A stretch of DNA of 64,000 nucleotides from an uncultured Alphaproteobacteria bacterium (GCA_902620285.1 CACNHT010000003.1:1-64000); one strand, 5' to 3'. Counted from the stretch's first letter, positions 19,175-28,035 are shown. The notes: generated from the sequence alone by a model not told the origin. Program-made: numbers and translations.

Positions 19175-20155
19175 ATGAAAAAAATCTTTGCTGTCATTGC
19201 TTTATTTTTTGCTTTTGCATCTACTTCAGCAGTAGCAAAAAATGATTACAGTTGTGATAAGAAATTTATATTTTTCCCAGGTGGTCCTGAAGGTGGTCCA
19301 TTTGGAACTATCGTTTACAATGGTGCAGTAGCTGCTGCTGAACACACTGGTTGTGAAGTAGATTACTACTGGTCACAGTGGAACTCAGAAATCATGATTA
19401 AACAATTTAAAGAAGCTGTTGCTTTACAGCCTGATGGAATTGCAATCTATGGTTTTCCAGGAGACGCTGCTATGAGACCTATCATTCAAGAAGCTAGAGA
19501 AATGGGTATAGTAATTACTACTATGAATACACCTCTTCCTGATCTTGAAGCAGAATATAAAACTGAAGGATTTGGTTATGCAGGTGCAGATCTATTCGAT
19601 GCTGGATTTAATCTAGGTAAAAAAGCTGTTGAAGTTTGTGGTCTACAAGCTGGAGATAAAGCTTTTATCTGGGGTCTTGCAAGTATGCCAAACAGAGGAG
19701 AAAGAACTAAAGGTGCAATAGCTGGTGTTGAAGCAGCAGGTGTTGAAGTAGTTTATCAAGAAATTCCTGATAATGTAAACTCAGATGCATCTCAAGGAAC
19801 TCCTATGTACGTTGCTACTTATAGTGCAAATCCTGATATCAAAATGGCTATTACAGATCATGGTGGATTAACTGCAAGTTTACCAACATATATGAAGGCT
19901 GCAGGTCATGGTACTGAAGAAGTATGTGGTGCTGGATTTGATTTATCAGCTCCAATTGTTGACGGAATTAATTCTGGATACATTGACGTTGTAATTGATC
20001 AACAACCATTTATCCAAGGATATATGCCAATTGTTCAGTTATTCCTAAGTACAAAATATGGAATGGCTGGATTAGCAATGGATACTGGTGCTGCATTTGT
20101 TACAGCTGATAACGTTGATGCTGTTGCTCCATTAGCAGCAGTACAAATCAGATAA
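19175..20155 (+). CDS. Sugar ABC transporter, periplasmic substrate-binding protein (CUT2/RbsB-like)
   Basis: Signal peptide MKKIFAVIALFFAFASTSAVAK, then type-1 SBP fold (GIAIYGFPGDAAMRPIIQEAREMGIVITTMNTP). GGAGG Shine-Dalgarno just before the Met at 19175. Confidence 0.9.
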   Translation: MKKIFAVIALFFAFASTSAVAKNDYSCDKKFIFFPGGPEGGPFGTIVYNGAVAAAEHTGCEVDYYWSQWNSEIMIKQFKEAVALQPDGIAIYGFPGDAAMRPIIQEAREMGIVITTMNTPLPDLEAEYKTEGFGYAGADLFDAGFNLGKKAVEVCGLQAGDKAFIWGLASMPNRGERTKGAIAGVEAAGVEVVYQEIPDNVNSDASQGTPMYVATYSANPDIKMAITDHGGLTASLPTYMKAAGHGTEEVCGAGFDLSAPIVDGINSGYIDVVIDQQPFIQGYMPIVQLFLSTKYGMAGLAMDTGAAFVTADNVDAVAPLAAVQIR

Positions 20156-20169
20156 ATTAAATATTATAG

Positions 20170-20199
20170 CCTGCCTTATTTTATGAGGCAGGTTTATTT
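20170..20199 (+). terminator. Terminator-like hairpin with T-rich tail between SBP and ATPase genes
   Basis: cctgcctta-tttta-tgaggcagg (9-bp stem incl. one wobble) followed by tttattttta. Confidence 0.6.
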
Positions 20200-20201
20200 T
20201 T

Positions 20202-20969
20202 ATGGCTGAAGAACTCTTAAAATTACAAAATATTTACAAAAACTTTGGAAACGTAAAAGTTTTAAAAGATGTGAATATCAAAATAAACAAAGGTGAAGTA
20301 GTAGCTTTAATCGGTGATAACGGAGCTGGAAAATCTACACTTATTAAAGTTATAACTGGGGTTCATAGTCCAAACTCGGGAAAAGTTTTTTTTAAAGAAA
20401 AAGAAGTACAAATTAAATCAGTTGCTCAATCAAGAAAAATGGGGATTGAAGCAGTGTATCAAGAAAGAGCATTATGTGATCAGCAAGAATTATACAGAAA
20501 TATCTTTGCAGGAAGAGAAATTACAAATTCATTTGGTTTTTTGGATATAAAAAAACAAAGAAAAGAAGCAGAAAAAATTTTACGCGACTATATAGGCTTT
20601 ACATCAAAAGCCATAACAGTTGACTCTCAAGTAATGGGACTGTCTGGTGGTGAAAAACAAGGTGTAGCTTTCGGTAGATCATTGTATTTTAATTCTGATT
20701 TAATCGTATTAGATGAACCAACAATGGGATTATCGATACAAGAAACAGAAAAAGTTCTTAATTTTGTAAAAGGGTTAAAGAATGAAAACAAATCTGCAAT
20801 ATTTATCGATCATAATATTATACACGTATATGGAGCTGCAGATAGATTTATTATTTTAGATAGAGGTGAGGTTGTTGGCGAATTTAATAAGGAAGATATT
20901 TCAAGAGAAGAACTTGTTCAAAAAATGATTCAACTTCATGAATCAGGAAAAATAAAAGTGGAAGATTAA
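20202..20969 (+). CDS. Sugar ABC transporter ATP-binding protein (single-domain)
   Basis: Walker A GDNGAGKST, signature LSGGEKQGVAFGR, Walker B LIVLDEPT. Confidence 0.94.
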   Translation: MAEELLKLQNIYKNFGNVKVLKDVNIKINKGEVVALIGDNGAGKSTLIKVITGVHSPNSGKVFFKEKEVQIKSVAQSRKMGIEAVYQERALCDQQELYRNIFAGREITNSFGFLDIKKQRKEAEKILRDYIGFTSKAITVDSQVMGLSGGEKQGVAFGRSLYFNSDLIVLDEPTMGLSIQETEKVLNFVKGLKNENKSAIFIDHNIIHVYGAADRFIILDRGEVVGEFNKEDISREELVQKMIQLHESGKIKVED

Positions 20970-21947
20970 ATGAATAATTTATTAAATAGTTATTTTGTAA
21001 AAACTCACAAACTTGAAATTAGTATTACTATAATTGCTGTAGTACTATTCCTAATTTATTTTCTTGGCGCACCACATGTATTTACAAGATTTCCTATTTA
21101 TAGAGCTTTTATGCAATCTATGCCTTTTTTTGGAATTATTGCTATATCAGCAACATTTGTTGTTACACTTGGTGAAATTGATTTATCATTTCCATCTATA
21201 GTTGGAATTACATCTCTCATATTTGGAATTATAATGACATCGACTGATGGTAACTTTTTTATAGCATTTATTTTGGCAACTTCACTTGGAATGTTTGCTG
21301 GATTAGTAAATGGATTACTTGTTACTAAAATTGGTATACCTTCAATAGTTGCCACTATAGGTACATTATTTTTTTGGCGTGGATTAGTTAATGTAATTTC
21401 TCAAGGTAGCGGTATTGCAATCGTCGATGTAGCAGATGGAACATGGCATCATATGATATTTGTTGAAAAATTATTTGGAAAAATTCCAATGCAATTTATT
21501 TGGTTCATTGTTTTAACTGGATTAATGCAATGGGTTTATCGATACCATAAATTTGGAAATCATATCCACTTTGTAGGCGATAACAAAGCAAGCGCTCAAA
21601 TGATGGGAATTAACGTTGATAATGTAAAAATTATTGCTTTTGTTCAACTAGGATTTTTCTCTGCATTAGCAGGAATTTTTACAATGTATGAAATGTTATA
21701 TTTCTGGCCTACACAAGGTGAAGGTTTGATGTTAACAACACTAGCAGCTGTCTTTGTAGGTGGCACTTCAGTCTTTGGTGGTAAAGGTACTATTTTTGGA
21801 ACTTTTATTGGAGTATTAATTATTGGATCATTAGAATCAGGAATAGTTGCATTAGGCTTATCTGGTTTTTATGTAAAATTTATTAACGGACTCATGATTA
21901 CAGTAGCCGTAACAGTCTATGCTCTTATACAAAGAAGAAAAAATTAA
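20970..21947 (+). CDS. Sugar ABC transporter permease (RbsC-like)
   Basis: Hydrophobic; IDLSFPSIVGITSLIFG, GLVNGLLVTKIGIPSIVATIGTLFFWRGL, FVGGTSVFGGKGTIFGTFIGVLIIGSLESG. Confidence 0.92.
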   Translation: MNNLLNSYFVKTHKLEISITIIAVVLFLIYFLGAPHVFTRFPIYRAFMQSMPFFGIIAISATFVVTLGEIDLSFPSIVGITSLIFGIIMTSTDGNFFIAFILATSLGMFAGLVNGLLVTKIGIPSIVATIGTLFFWRGLVNVISQGSGIAIVDVADGTWHHMIFVEKLFGKIPMQFIWFIVLTGLMQWVYRYHKFGNHIHFVGDNKASAQMMGINVDNVKIIAFVQLGFFSALAGIFTMYEMLYFWPTQGEGLMLTTLAAVFVGGTSVFGGKGTIFGTFIGVLIIGSLESGIVALGLSGFYVKFINGLMITVAVTVYALIQRRKN

Positions 21948-22681
21948 TAAGTAGCTCTACCTCCACTCAAGTCAAAAGTTGATCCAGTGGTATAAGAATT
22001 TTCTTCAGAAGACATCCATGCAACTAAAGAAGCTAATTCTTCTACTAACACAAATCTATTTCTTGGAATTTTTGATAACATATAATCAATATGTTCTTGT
22101 GTAATTTGATCAAAAATACGCGTCTTAGCAGGTGCAGGGGTAACACAATTAACTGAAATGTTATTTTCAGCTAATTCTTTTCCTAAAGATTTAGTAAGTG
22201 CAATAACTCCAGCTTTTGCTGCACTATAAGGCATTGCATTAGGATTACCCTCCTTACCAGCTATCGAGGAAATATTAACGATACGTCCATAATTATTTTT
22301 GATAAAATGAGGAACTATAGTTTTACAGCAATAAAATACTCCGTTTAGATCTATGTCTATAACTTTTTGCCATTCCTCAAGTGGATAATCCCATGTCTTA
22401 AAATTTGGTCCAGCTATTCCTGCATTATTTATTAAAATATCAATTTTGTTTTCATGTGTAAGACTTTTAGCAAATGCGTTCTCTACACTTTTATAATTTG
22501 AAACATCAACTTCAATTTTTTGAGTATTTTTTAAATCAACTTTATTTAAATATTCTGTATCTTTATCCCATATTAGTACTCTTGCACCTGACTCTATAAA
22601 TCTCTTTGTAATTGCTAACCCAAAGCCTTGCGCTCCACCCGTTACAATTGCTACTCTATTTTCTAAATTAATTTTATTCAT
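21944..22681 (-). CDS. Short-chain dehydrogenase/reductase
   Basis: AIVTGGAQGFGLAITKRF, NNAGIAG, SSIAGKEGNPNAMPYSAAKAGVIALTK. Confidence 0.92.
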   Translation of the reverse strand: MNKINLENRVAIVTGGAQGFGLAITKRFIESGARVLIWDKDTEYLNKVDLKNTQKIEVDVSNYKSVENAFAKSLTHENKIDILINNAGIAGPNFKTWDYPLEEWQKVIDIDLNGVFYCCKTIVPHFIKNNYGRIVNISSIAGKEGNPNAMPYSAAKAGVIALTKSLGKELAENNISVNCVTPAPAKTRIFDQITQEHIDYMLSKIPRNRFVLVEELASLVAWMSSEENSYTTGSTFDLSGGRATY

Positions 22682-23154
22682 TGGATTTGTTCTAAAATAT
22701 ATTCAGCTGAACTAACATGATATTCACCATCATTTTCAATGAACTTGTTTATAATCATATTATTCTCAATGATCATGGCAAACCTTCGACACCTAAAACC
22801 CATATAATTTTTTGTCTTATCAGATAGCAAGTCAAAATATTTTGTAATCTCAGCATTTCCATCCGCAATTCCATTTATTATTTCTCCTTTTGTATAACTC
22901 AATAACCAAGATTTCATCACATGCTCATCATTTACAGATAGACAGTAAATTCCATCAATTTTTTTATTTATAAATGAATTATATAATTTTATATAACCTG
23001 GAAGATGTTTCTCAGAACAAGTTGGCGTAAATGCTCCTGGCACACCAAATAGGATAATTTTTTTATTTATAAATTCATTTTTTAATGAAGATACTAATGA
23101 AACACCTTTTTTAATAATAGGCACTTTAAAATCGTCAATATTCATGTTTATCAT
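22678..23154 (-). CDS. Peroxiredoxin (Prx5/AhpC-TSA type)
   Basis: KIILFGVPGAFTPTCSEKHLPGYIKLYN catalytic Cys motif; CLSVNDEHVMKSW. Confidence 0.92.
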   Translation of the reverse strand: MINMNIDDFKVPIIKKGVSLVSSLKNEFINKKIILFGVPGAFTPTCSEKHLPGYIKLYNSFINKKIDGIYCLSVNDEHVMKSWLLSYTKGEIINGIADGNAEITKYFDLLSDKTKNYMGFRCRRFAMIIENNMIINKFIENDGEYHVSSAEYILEQIQ

Positions 23155-25208
23155 TTAACTTTATTATATGTTTCAAATATTTGTTTCTCAGTCAATATTT
23201 CATTCATTACTATGCCTTCAGGAAACTTTGAAGAATAAAATGCATTAAAAGGTATGCCAAATTTATTGTATTTTTTTAAAAATTTATTTATTTTTTCATT
23301 TGGTTGTGTCCAATCAGCTTTTATCAATGTCACCTCTTGTGAATCAAAAAAATCTGAAACTATTTTTGAATTTAAAACATTAATTTTATTAAACTTACAG
23401 GTAATGCACCAATCTGCCGTTATATCCAAAAAAACAATTTCATTATTAGCTATTATTTCAGGAATATTTTTGGAATTAAAATCTAACCAATTATTACTTT
23501 TATAATTTTCTTCATTAATTTTTTGAAAAGAATTTAAATACGGAGTTAAAAAGAAAATGATTATTAAAGAAATAATTAAGGGAGTTTGATAAATTCTAAA
23601 TTTTAAAATTGCTGATATTAAGATCAATAAAACAGTAAATGTAACTATAAAAAAATAATTGTAATAATTATTTAATATACTTAAAAGCCAAACAATTGTT
23701 ATGAATAATAAAATAGATAAAAAATATTTAAAATAAATCATCCATTTTCCAGATCGAGGTAAGAAGGAAATCAGACCTGGAAAAAAAGCTATAATCAAAT
23801 AAGGTAAGCTCATTCCTATACCCATAAAAAAGAATATTAAAAATAGATACGTTGTTGATTGAGTAAAAGCAGCAGTTACAGCTGTTCCTAAGTAAGGTGC
23901 AGAACATGGTGTAGCAAGTAGTGTGGCAAAAAAACCATTAAAAAAATTCTTTGTATAAAAATTATTTCCTGAATTTAAAATTTTTGATGAAAATAAAAAA
24001 CTTGGTAAATTTATTTGGAAAATACCAAGAGTGTTCAAGAAAAACATTGATATAATAGTTAAAATAAACATTAAAAAGTAAGGTTCTTGAAATTGCATAC
24101 CCCAAGATATTGAAATATTGATTTGTTTAAGAATAGCAAAAAATGAACCAAGTATTAGAAAAGAAGTAATAATACCTAATACAGTTATAAAAAAACTACT
24201 TTTTATCTTTTTGTCTTCAGTATTAATTACTGATAATAATTTTAAAGATAACACTGGAAATACACATGGCATAAGATTTAAAATAAACCCACCTAATAGT
24301 GAAATTAGGAGTAAGTATAAAAGACTATTGTTTGTAGAAAAATTTTTATCTACATTTTCAATTTCTACATTTTTTTCAACTTTAAAACTATAGTTATTAT
24401 CGTAAAAAAATATTTCAATTGGAAACTTTTTTTCATTAAATTGATCTAATCTAAAATTAAAAGAGGTTTTTAATTTTTGAAAATCAAGGGAATAATTATT
24501 TATTGGTTCTACAACTGGCAATCCAAATGGTGTGTGGATAAAAATTTTTGGATCATCAAAAAAAGAACTAGTTGATATTTCTATATCAAAAATAACATCA
24601 TTATTATTTTGAATAGCATTAAATGAGAAATAAGAAATAGGTGTAAAATCAATATTATTATTTAATGTAGTAGATAAAACTTTTTCAATTTCAAAAAAAT
24701 AATCTGTGTATTCACCTTCTCCAGATGGTAAGTCTAAAAATATATCCGCATTACCTGGAATGCAAATATCTCTACAAACTAAATAATTAATATTTAAATT
24801 TAAATTTGTTTGTTTTTGATTATCTTTAATATCTACAATCAAAGGGAATATAACTTTATCTTTATATCCAATTGATTTTAAACCTAGTATTTCAAATTCT
24901 ATTGGTTCTGGCCATAATATTTTAATATCTTTCACATTTGATGAATTGTTCCATATAATTTTTTGAGGAAAACCTCCTCCTCCAGGAGATTTCCAATATG
25001 TTTTCCATTCTTCTTCTAGTTCATATTCTAATGCTAAAATTAATTGATTATTATTATTTGAAGCAGTCATTGGTGAAATTAATCTAACTTTTGATTTTTC
25101 ACTAATTGCCCAATCTGAAGATAAAGAGTATCCAGCTGTGCTAAATAGTCCAAGAGCAAATATTATTGCAATTTTTAACAGATTTATAACTTTAATTACC
25201 TTGTCCAT
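23151..25208 (-). CDS. DsbD/ScsB-like transmembrane thiol:disulfide interchange protein
   Basis: Signal peptide, N-terminal domain with CRDICIPG, TM core NLMPCVFPVLSLK and TPCSAPYLGTAVTAAF, C-terminal thioredoxin DITADWCITCKFNK. Confidence 0.88.
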   Translation of the reverse strand: MDKVIKVINLLKIAIIFALGLFSTAGYSLSSDWAISEKSKVRLISPMTASNNNNQLILALEYELEEEWKTYWKSPGGGGFPQKIIWNNSSNVKDIKILWPEPIEFEILGLKSIGYKDKVIFPLIVDIKDNQKQTNLNLNINYLVCRDICIPGNADIFLDLPSGEGEYTDYFFEIEKVLSTTLNNNIDFTPISYFSFNAIQNNNDVIFDIEISTSSFFDDPKIFIHTPFGLPVVEPINNYSLDFQKLKTSFNFRLDQFNEKKFPIEIFFYDNNYSFKVEKNVEIENVDKNFSTNNSLLYLLLISLLGGFILNLMPCVFPVLSLKLLSVINTEDKKIKSSFFITVLGIITSFLILGSFFAILKQINISISWGMQFQEPYFLMFILTIISMFFLNTLGIFQINLPSFLFSSKILNSGNNFYTKNFFNGFFATLLATPCSAPYLGTAVTAAFTQSTTYLFLIFFFMGIGMSLPYLIIAFFPGLISFLPRSGKWMIYFKYFLSILLFITIVWLLSILNNYYNYFFIVTFTVLLILISAILKFRIYQTPLIISLIIIFFLTPYLNSFQKINEENYKSNNWLDFNSKNIPEIIANNEIVFLDITADWCITCKFNKINVLNSKIVSDFFDSQEVTLIKADWTQPNEKINKFLKKYNKFGIPFNAFYSSKFPEGIVMNEILTEKQIFETYNKVK

Positions 25209-25265
25209 ATAAAATAAATCAATACAATATTGAAAAATATAAATTAACGCGAATATATATACTAT

Positions 25266-25817
25266 ATGAATTTAACTGGTCAGTTCTTAATTTCAATGCC
25301 TTCTTTAGAAGATGATAGATTTGAAAAAACGGTTATTTATATGTGTGCTCACTCAAAAGATGGGGCTATGGGTATAATAATCAACAAAAAAATTGATTAT
25401 GATCTTTACCCTGATTTACTTGAACAACTAGGTATAGACAAACCTTTAGAAGATAAGAAACTATACATTCGCTATGGTGGCCCAGTTGAAAGTGGCAGGG
25501 GGTTTGTTTTACATTCTGACGAAGTTATTCAAAAAGAAACCCTAACAATAGATAAAGGGGTGGCTTTAACTAGTACTTCAGAATTTTTCGAAGACCTTTC
25601 TAAAGGTAATGGTCCAAAGAATAGTATTCTAGCTCTTGGATATGCAGGATGGGGTCCAGGACAAATTGAAAAGGAATTAGCGTCAAATAGTTGGATGACG
25701 CTAAAAACAAATAGTGATTTTATTTTTGATGAAAAAGTTAACAATAAATGGAATGATGCATTTAATTTGTTAGGAATAGATGCAAGTAAACTTTCAATAT
25801 TTTCAGGTAGTTGTTAA
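25266..25817 (+). CDS. YqgE/AlgH family protein
   Basis: LTGQFLISMPSLEDDRFEKTVIYMCAHSKDGAMGIIINK, LGYAGWGPGQIEKELASNSWM. Confidence 0.93.
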   Translation: MNLTGQFLISMPSLEDDRFEKTVIYMCAHSKDGAMGIIINKKIDYDLYPDLLEQLGIDKPLEDKKLYIRYGGPVESGRGFVLHSDEVIQKETLTIDKGVALTSTSEFFEDLSKGNGPKNSILALGYAGWGPGQIEKELASNSWMTLKTNSDFIFDEKVNNKWNDAFNLLGIDASKLSIFSGSC

Positions 25818-26009
25818 TTATAGAATAATATCAAAAATCCTTTCCTTATCTTTTTCTAAAACTTTTTTTATTTTAAACTTTGTAGTTTTTGCAAGTTTAA
25901 CACCTTTATTGGTAACAAATGATTTCATTTTAATTACCTCTTTTTCAGGCATTTTTCTTTCATATTTTAAAATATACTTCTTTCCATTAATCATAAAAGC
26001 TGTCTTCAT
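25818..26009 (-). CDS. Small basic hypothetical protein (63 aa)
   Basis: Shine-Dalgarno aaaGGAGataaaATG; sits between yqgE and a strong terminator; Lys-rich product. Confidence 0.55.
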   Translation of the reverse strand: MKTAFMINGKKYILKYERKMPEKEVIKMKSFVTNKGVKLAKTTKFKIKKVLEKDKERIFDIIL

Positions 26010-26026
26010 ATTTTATCTCCTTTTTT

Positions 26027-26054
26027 TTAAGAGAGGTAAGATTACCTCTCTTAA
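26027..26054. terminator. Bidirectional-looking intrinsic terminator downstream of the first amt gene
   Basis: ttaagagaggtaa-ga-ttacctctcttaa, 13-bp perfect stem flanked by T8 and T9 runs. Confidence 0.85.
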
Positions 26055-26068
26055 TTTTTTTTTAAGTT

Positions 26069-27355
26069 TTAGTCTCTAATTGAATAAGCTACTACTCCAA
26101 CCTCGGCTTTATCAGTACCAAGTTTTTCGGCTTCTTCACTAATTCTTAATCCCATAATATTTTTAATTAGATATATTACAATATATGAGAAAACAAAAAC
26201 AAAGATACACACCGAAGCAACGCCCAGTAATTGAATTGAGTATGATGCATCAGGATTAGTTAGAGGAACAACTAATGTTCCCCAAATACCTGCAAACATA
26301 TGTACGGGTATTGCACCTACAACATCATCTAGTTTTAATGAGTTTAAGAAGTTAGTTCCATAATACATTATTACTCCACCAACTGCACCAATTCCAATTG
26401 CAAGCAATGGACTAGGCATCAATGGCTCAGCTGTTATTGAAACTAAACCTGCAAGAGCTCCATTAAGCATCATAACAATATCAGTTTTGCCACCAATCAA
26501 TCTTGTTATTGCGGCACCAGCCATACAACCACCACAAGCTGCAAGTTGAGTATTCATGAAAATTTTTGACATTGCTGTTGCATCTTCATAAGAACCTAAT
26601 GCAAGTTGTGATCCACCATTAAAGCCATACCACCCCATCCATAAAATAAATGTTCCTAATGTAACTAAAGGAATTGATGATGGAGCAAATGGAGCCATAT
26701 TAGCTGGTTCTCCACTCGCACTGAATCTTCCAAGTCTTGGACCTAAAAGAATTACTCCTGCTAAAGCTGCAGAACCACCACAAGCGTGCACTAATGTTGA
26801 GCCAGCGAAATCTGCAAATCCTAAGGCGTCTAGCCATCCTCCGCCCCATTCCCAACTCATTTGAATTGGATAAATTACTCCTCCAAGTACCGCTGCAAAT
26901 GTAAAGAAAGGCCAAATTTTTATTCGCTCTGCAACAGCGCCTGATACAATAGACACAGTAGCACAAACAAATAAAGCTTGAAAAAACCAGTCCGAAGCAT
27001 CTGAGTAACCTGTTTCCATAGAAGTATTATCCGTCCAAATGGATGGTGTACCAACATAGCCTCCTTCAGGGACAGAATATCCAAGATTGTATCCAATTAA
27101 ATAGAAAACAATTGAAACTATTGCGAATTTTCCAATATTTTTAGCAGCAATAGTTGATACACTTCTGGTGGTAACAAGACCTGATTCTAAAAATAGGAAT
27201 CCTGCAGCCATCCACATGACTAAGAACCCACAAACTAAAAAAGAAAATGTATTAAATATATATGCAACCTCTGCATCAACCTCTGCTCTCACAGAAGAAC
27301 TTAGCAACAAAATAAAAGAGAGAATTGTAAAAAGACTAAAAAATTTTTTATACAT
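26069..27355 (-). CDS. amt: Ammonium transporter (Amt family), copy 1
   Basis: GFLVMWMAAGFLFLESGLVTTRSVSTIAAKNI, WEWGGGWLDALGFADFAGSTLVHACGG, GWYGFNGGSQLALG. Start at 27355 preferred because GGAG lies 6 nt upstream. Confidence 0.95.
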   Translation of the reverse strand: MYKKFFSLFTILSFILLLSSSVRAEVDAEVAYIFNTFSFLVCGFLVMWMAAGFLFLESGLVTTRSVSTIAAKNIGKFAIVSIVFYLIGYNLGYSVPEGGYVGTPSIWTDNTSMETGYSDASDWFFQALFVCATVSIVSGAVAERIKIWPFFTFAAVLGGVIYPIQMSWEWGGGWLDALGFADFAGSTLVHACGGSAALAGVILLGPRLGRFSASGEPANMAPFAPSSIPLVTLGTFILWMGWYGFNGGSQLALGSYEDATAMSKIFMNTQLAACGGCMAGAAITRLIGGKTDIVMMLNGALAGLVSITAEPLMPSPLLAIGIGAVGGVIMYYGTNFLNSLKLDDVVGAIPVHMFAGIWGTLVVPLTNPDASYSIQLLGVASVCIFVFVFSYIVIYLIKNIMGLRISEEAEKLGTDKAEVGVVAYSIRD

Positions 27356-27382
27356 TATTAACTCCATATAAAATTATAGACA

Positions 27383-27403
27383 CATAACTAACCTTTAGTT
27401 ATG
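27383..27403 (-). promoter_or_regulatory. 21-nt hairpin in amt copy 1 leader, candidate expression platform
   Basis: mRNA sense CAUAACUAA-AGG-UUAGUUAUG: 9-bp perfect stem, 3-nt loop, 28 nt from the first base of the start codon. Confidence 0.6.
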
Positions 27404-27445
27404 CATTGCATCATGCTTAGCTATGGAAATTAATTAATAAGATCC

Positions 27446-27495
27446 GCGTTCCTTCGGGTATACCTACTTCCGATTTGCAAACTGCAAATTGAACG
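27446..27495 (-). ncRNA. Glutamine riboswitch aptamer (glnA RNA motif), promoter-distal of tandem pair
   Basis: mRNA sense CGUUCA-AUUUGCAGUUUGCAAAU-CGGAAGUA-GGUAUACCC-GAAGGAACGC: P1 CGUUC/GAACG, P2, P3 and CGGAAGUA / GAAGGAACGC conserved blocks. Confidence 0.85.
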
Positions 27496-27512
27496 ATTTT
27501 ATAACTTTGCAT

Positions 27513-27563
27513 GCGTTCCTTCGACATTCGTCTACTTCCGTCAACCTATAAGATTGATGAACG
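27513..27563 (-). ncRNA. Glutamine riboswitch aptamer (glnA RNA motif), promoter-proximal of tandem pair
   Basis: mRNA sense CGUUCA-UCAAUCUUAUAGGUUGA-CGGAAGUA-GACGAAUGUC-GAAGGAACGC. Confidence 0.85.
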
Positions 27564-27571
27564 TGATTTGA

Positions 27572-27599
27572 CTTATAACTATAATTTGGAAAGTATCAA
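27572..27599 (-). promoter_or_regulatory. Candidate sigma70-type promoter for riboswitch/amt copy 1
   Basis: Reverse-strand TTGATA-N16-TATAAG, placing the predicted start of transcription right at the first aptamer. Confidence 0.5.
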
Positions 27600-27631
27600 T
27601 AATTAGTATTAAAATTAATTATTAAATCTAA

Positions 27632-28006
27632 TTAATTTTCTAAACTCATTTTATTAAAAAATGTACCTTCTTTTTTTAACCAACCATTAATCATATCAAG
27701 AAAATTATTACTTAGGTAGTAATTCTTAATTCGTTTATCTGATTGACTTTGTTCTTTTACAAAAATATTTTTTTCCAAGGCTTCATTTAAAATTGATTGA
27801 ATAGAAGATCTAGAACCAATTGACTTAGGTATATTTGCACAAATTGTTTCAAATGAAATTCCGTTTAAACTATTATTTTCATAGATCTCTAAAGAAATAA
27901 CATGATGTAAAATTGATTTAAATAAAAATTTTGAAACGTAGTCTTCTGAAAAAAAACTTGAATATATGTTTCTTTTTTTTTCTTTAATAATTTCTGTTTC
28001 AGTCAT
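27632..28006 (-). CDS. Small winged-helix/MarR-like putative DNA-binding protein
   Basis: 124 aa; pattern (SIQSILNEALEKNIFVKEQSQSDKRIKNYYLSNNFLDMIN) resembles a recognition helix plus wing; GGGAGG ribosome-binding site 5 nt upstream of ATG. Confidence 0.5.
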   Translation of the reverse strand: MTETEIIKEKKRNIYSSFFSEDYVSKFLFKSILHHVISLEIYENNSLNGISFETICANIPKSIGSRSSIQSILNEALEKNIFVKEQSQSDKRIKNYYLSNNFLDMINGWLKKEGTFFNKMSLEN

Positions 28007-28035
28007 TTGACCCTCCCACTAATGTTTAGGATTTT

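Noticed and set aside
27383-27403. Simple intrinsic terminator or dimeric operator interpretation of the leader hairpin
   Set aside because: There is no strong U-tract after the stem, and the primary sequence differs at the second amt locus while pairing is largely kept, which argues more for an RNA structure than a fixed DNA operator. Not excluded experimentally.
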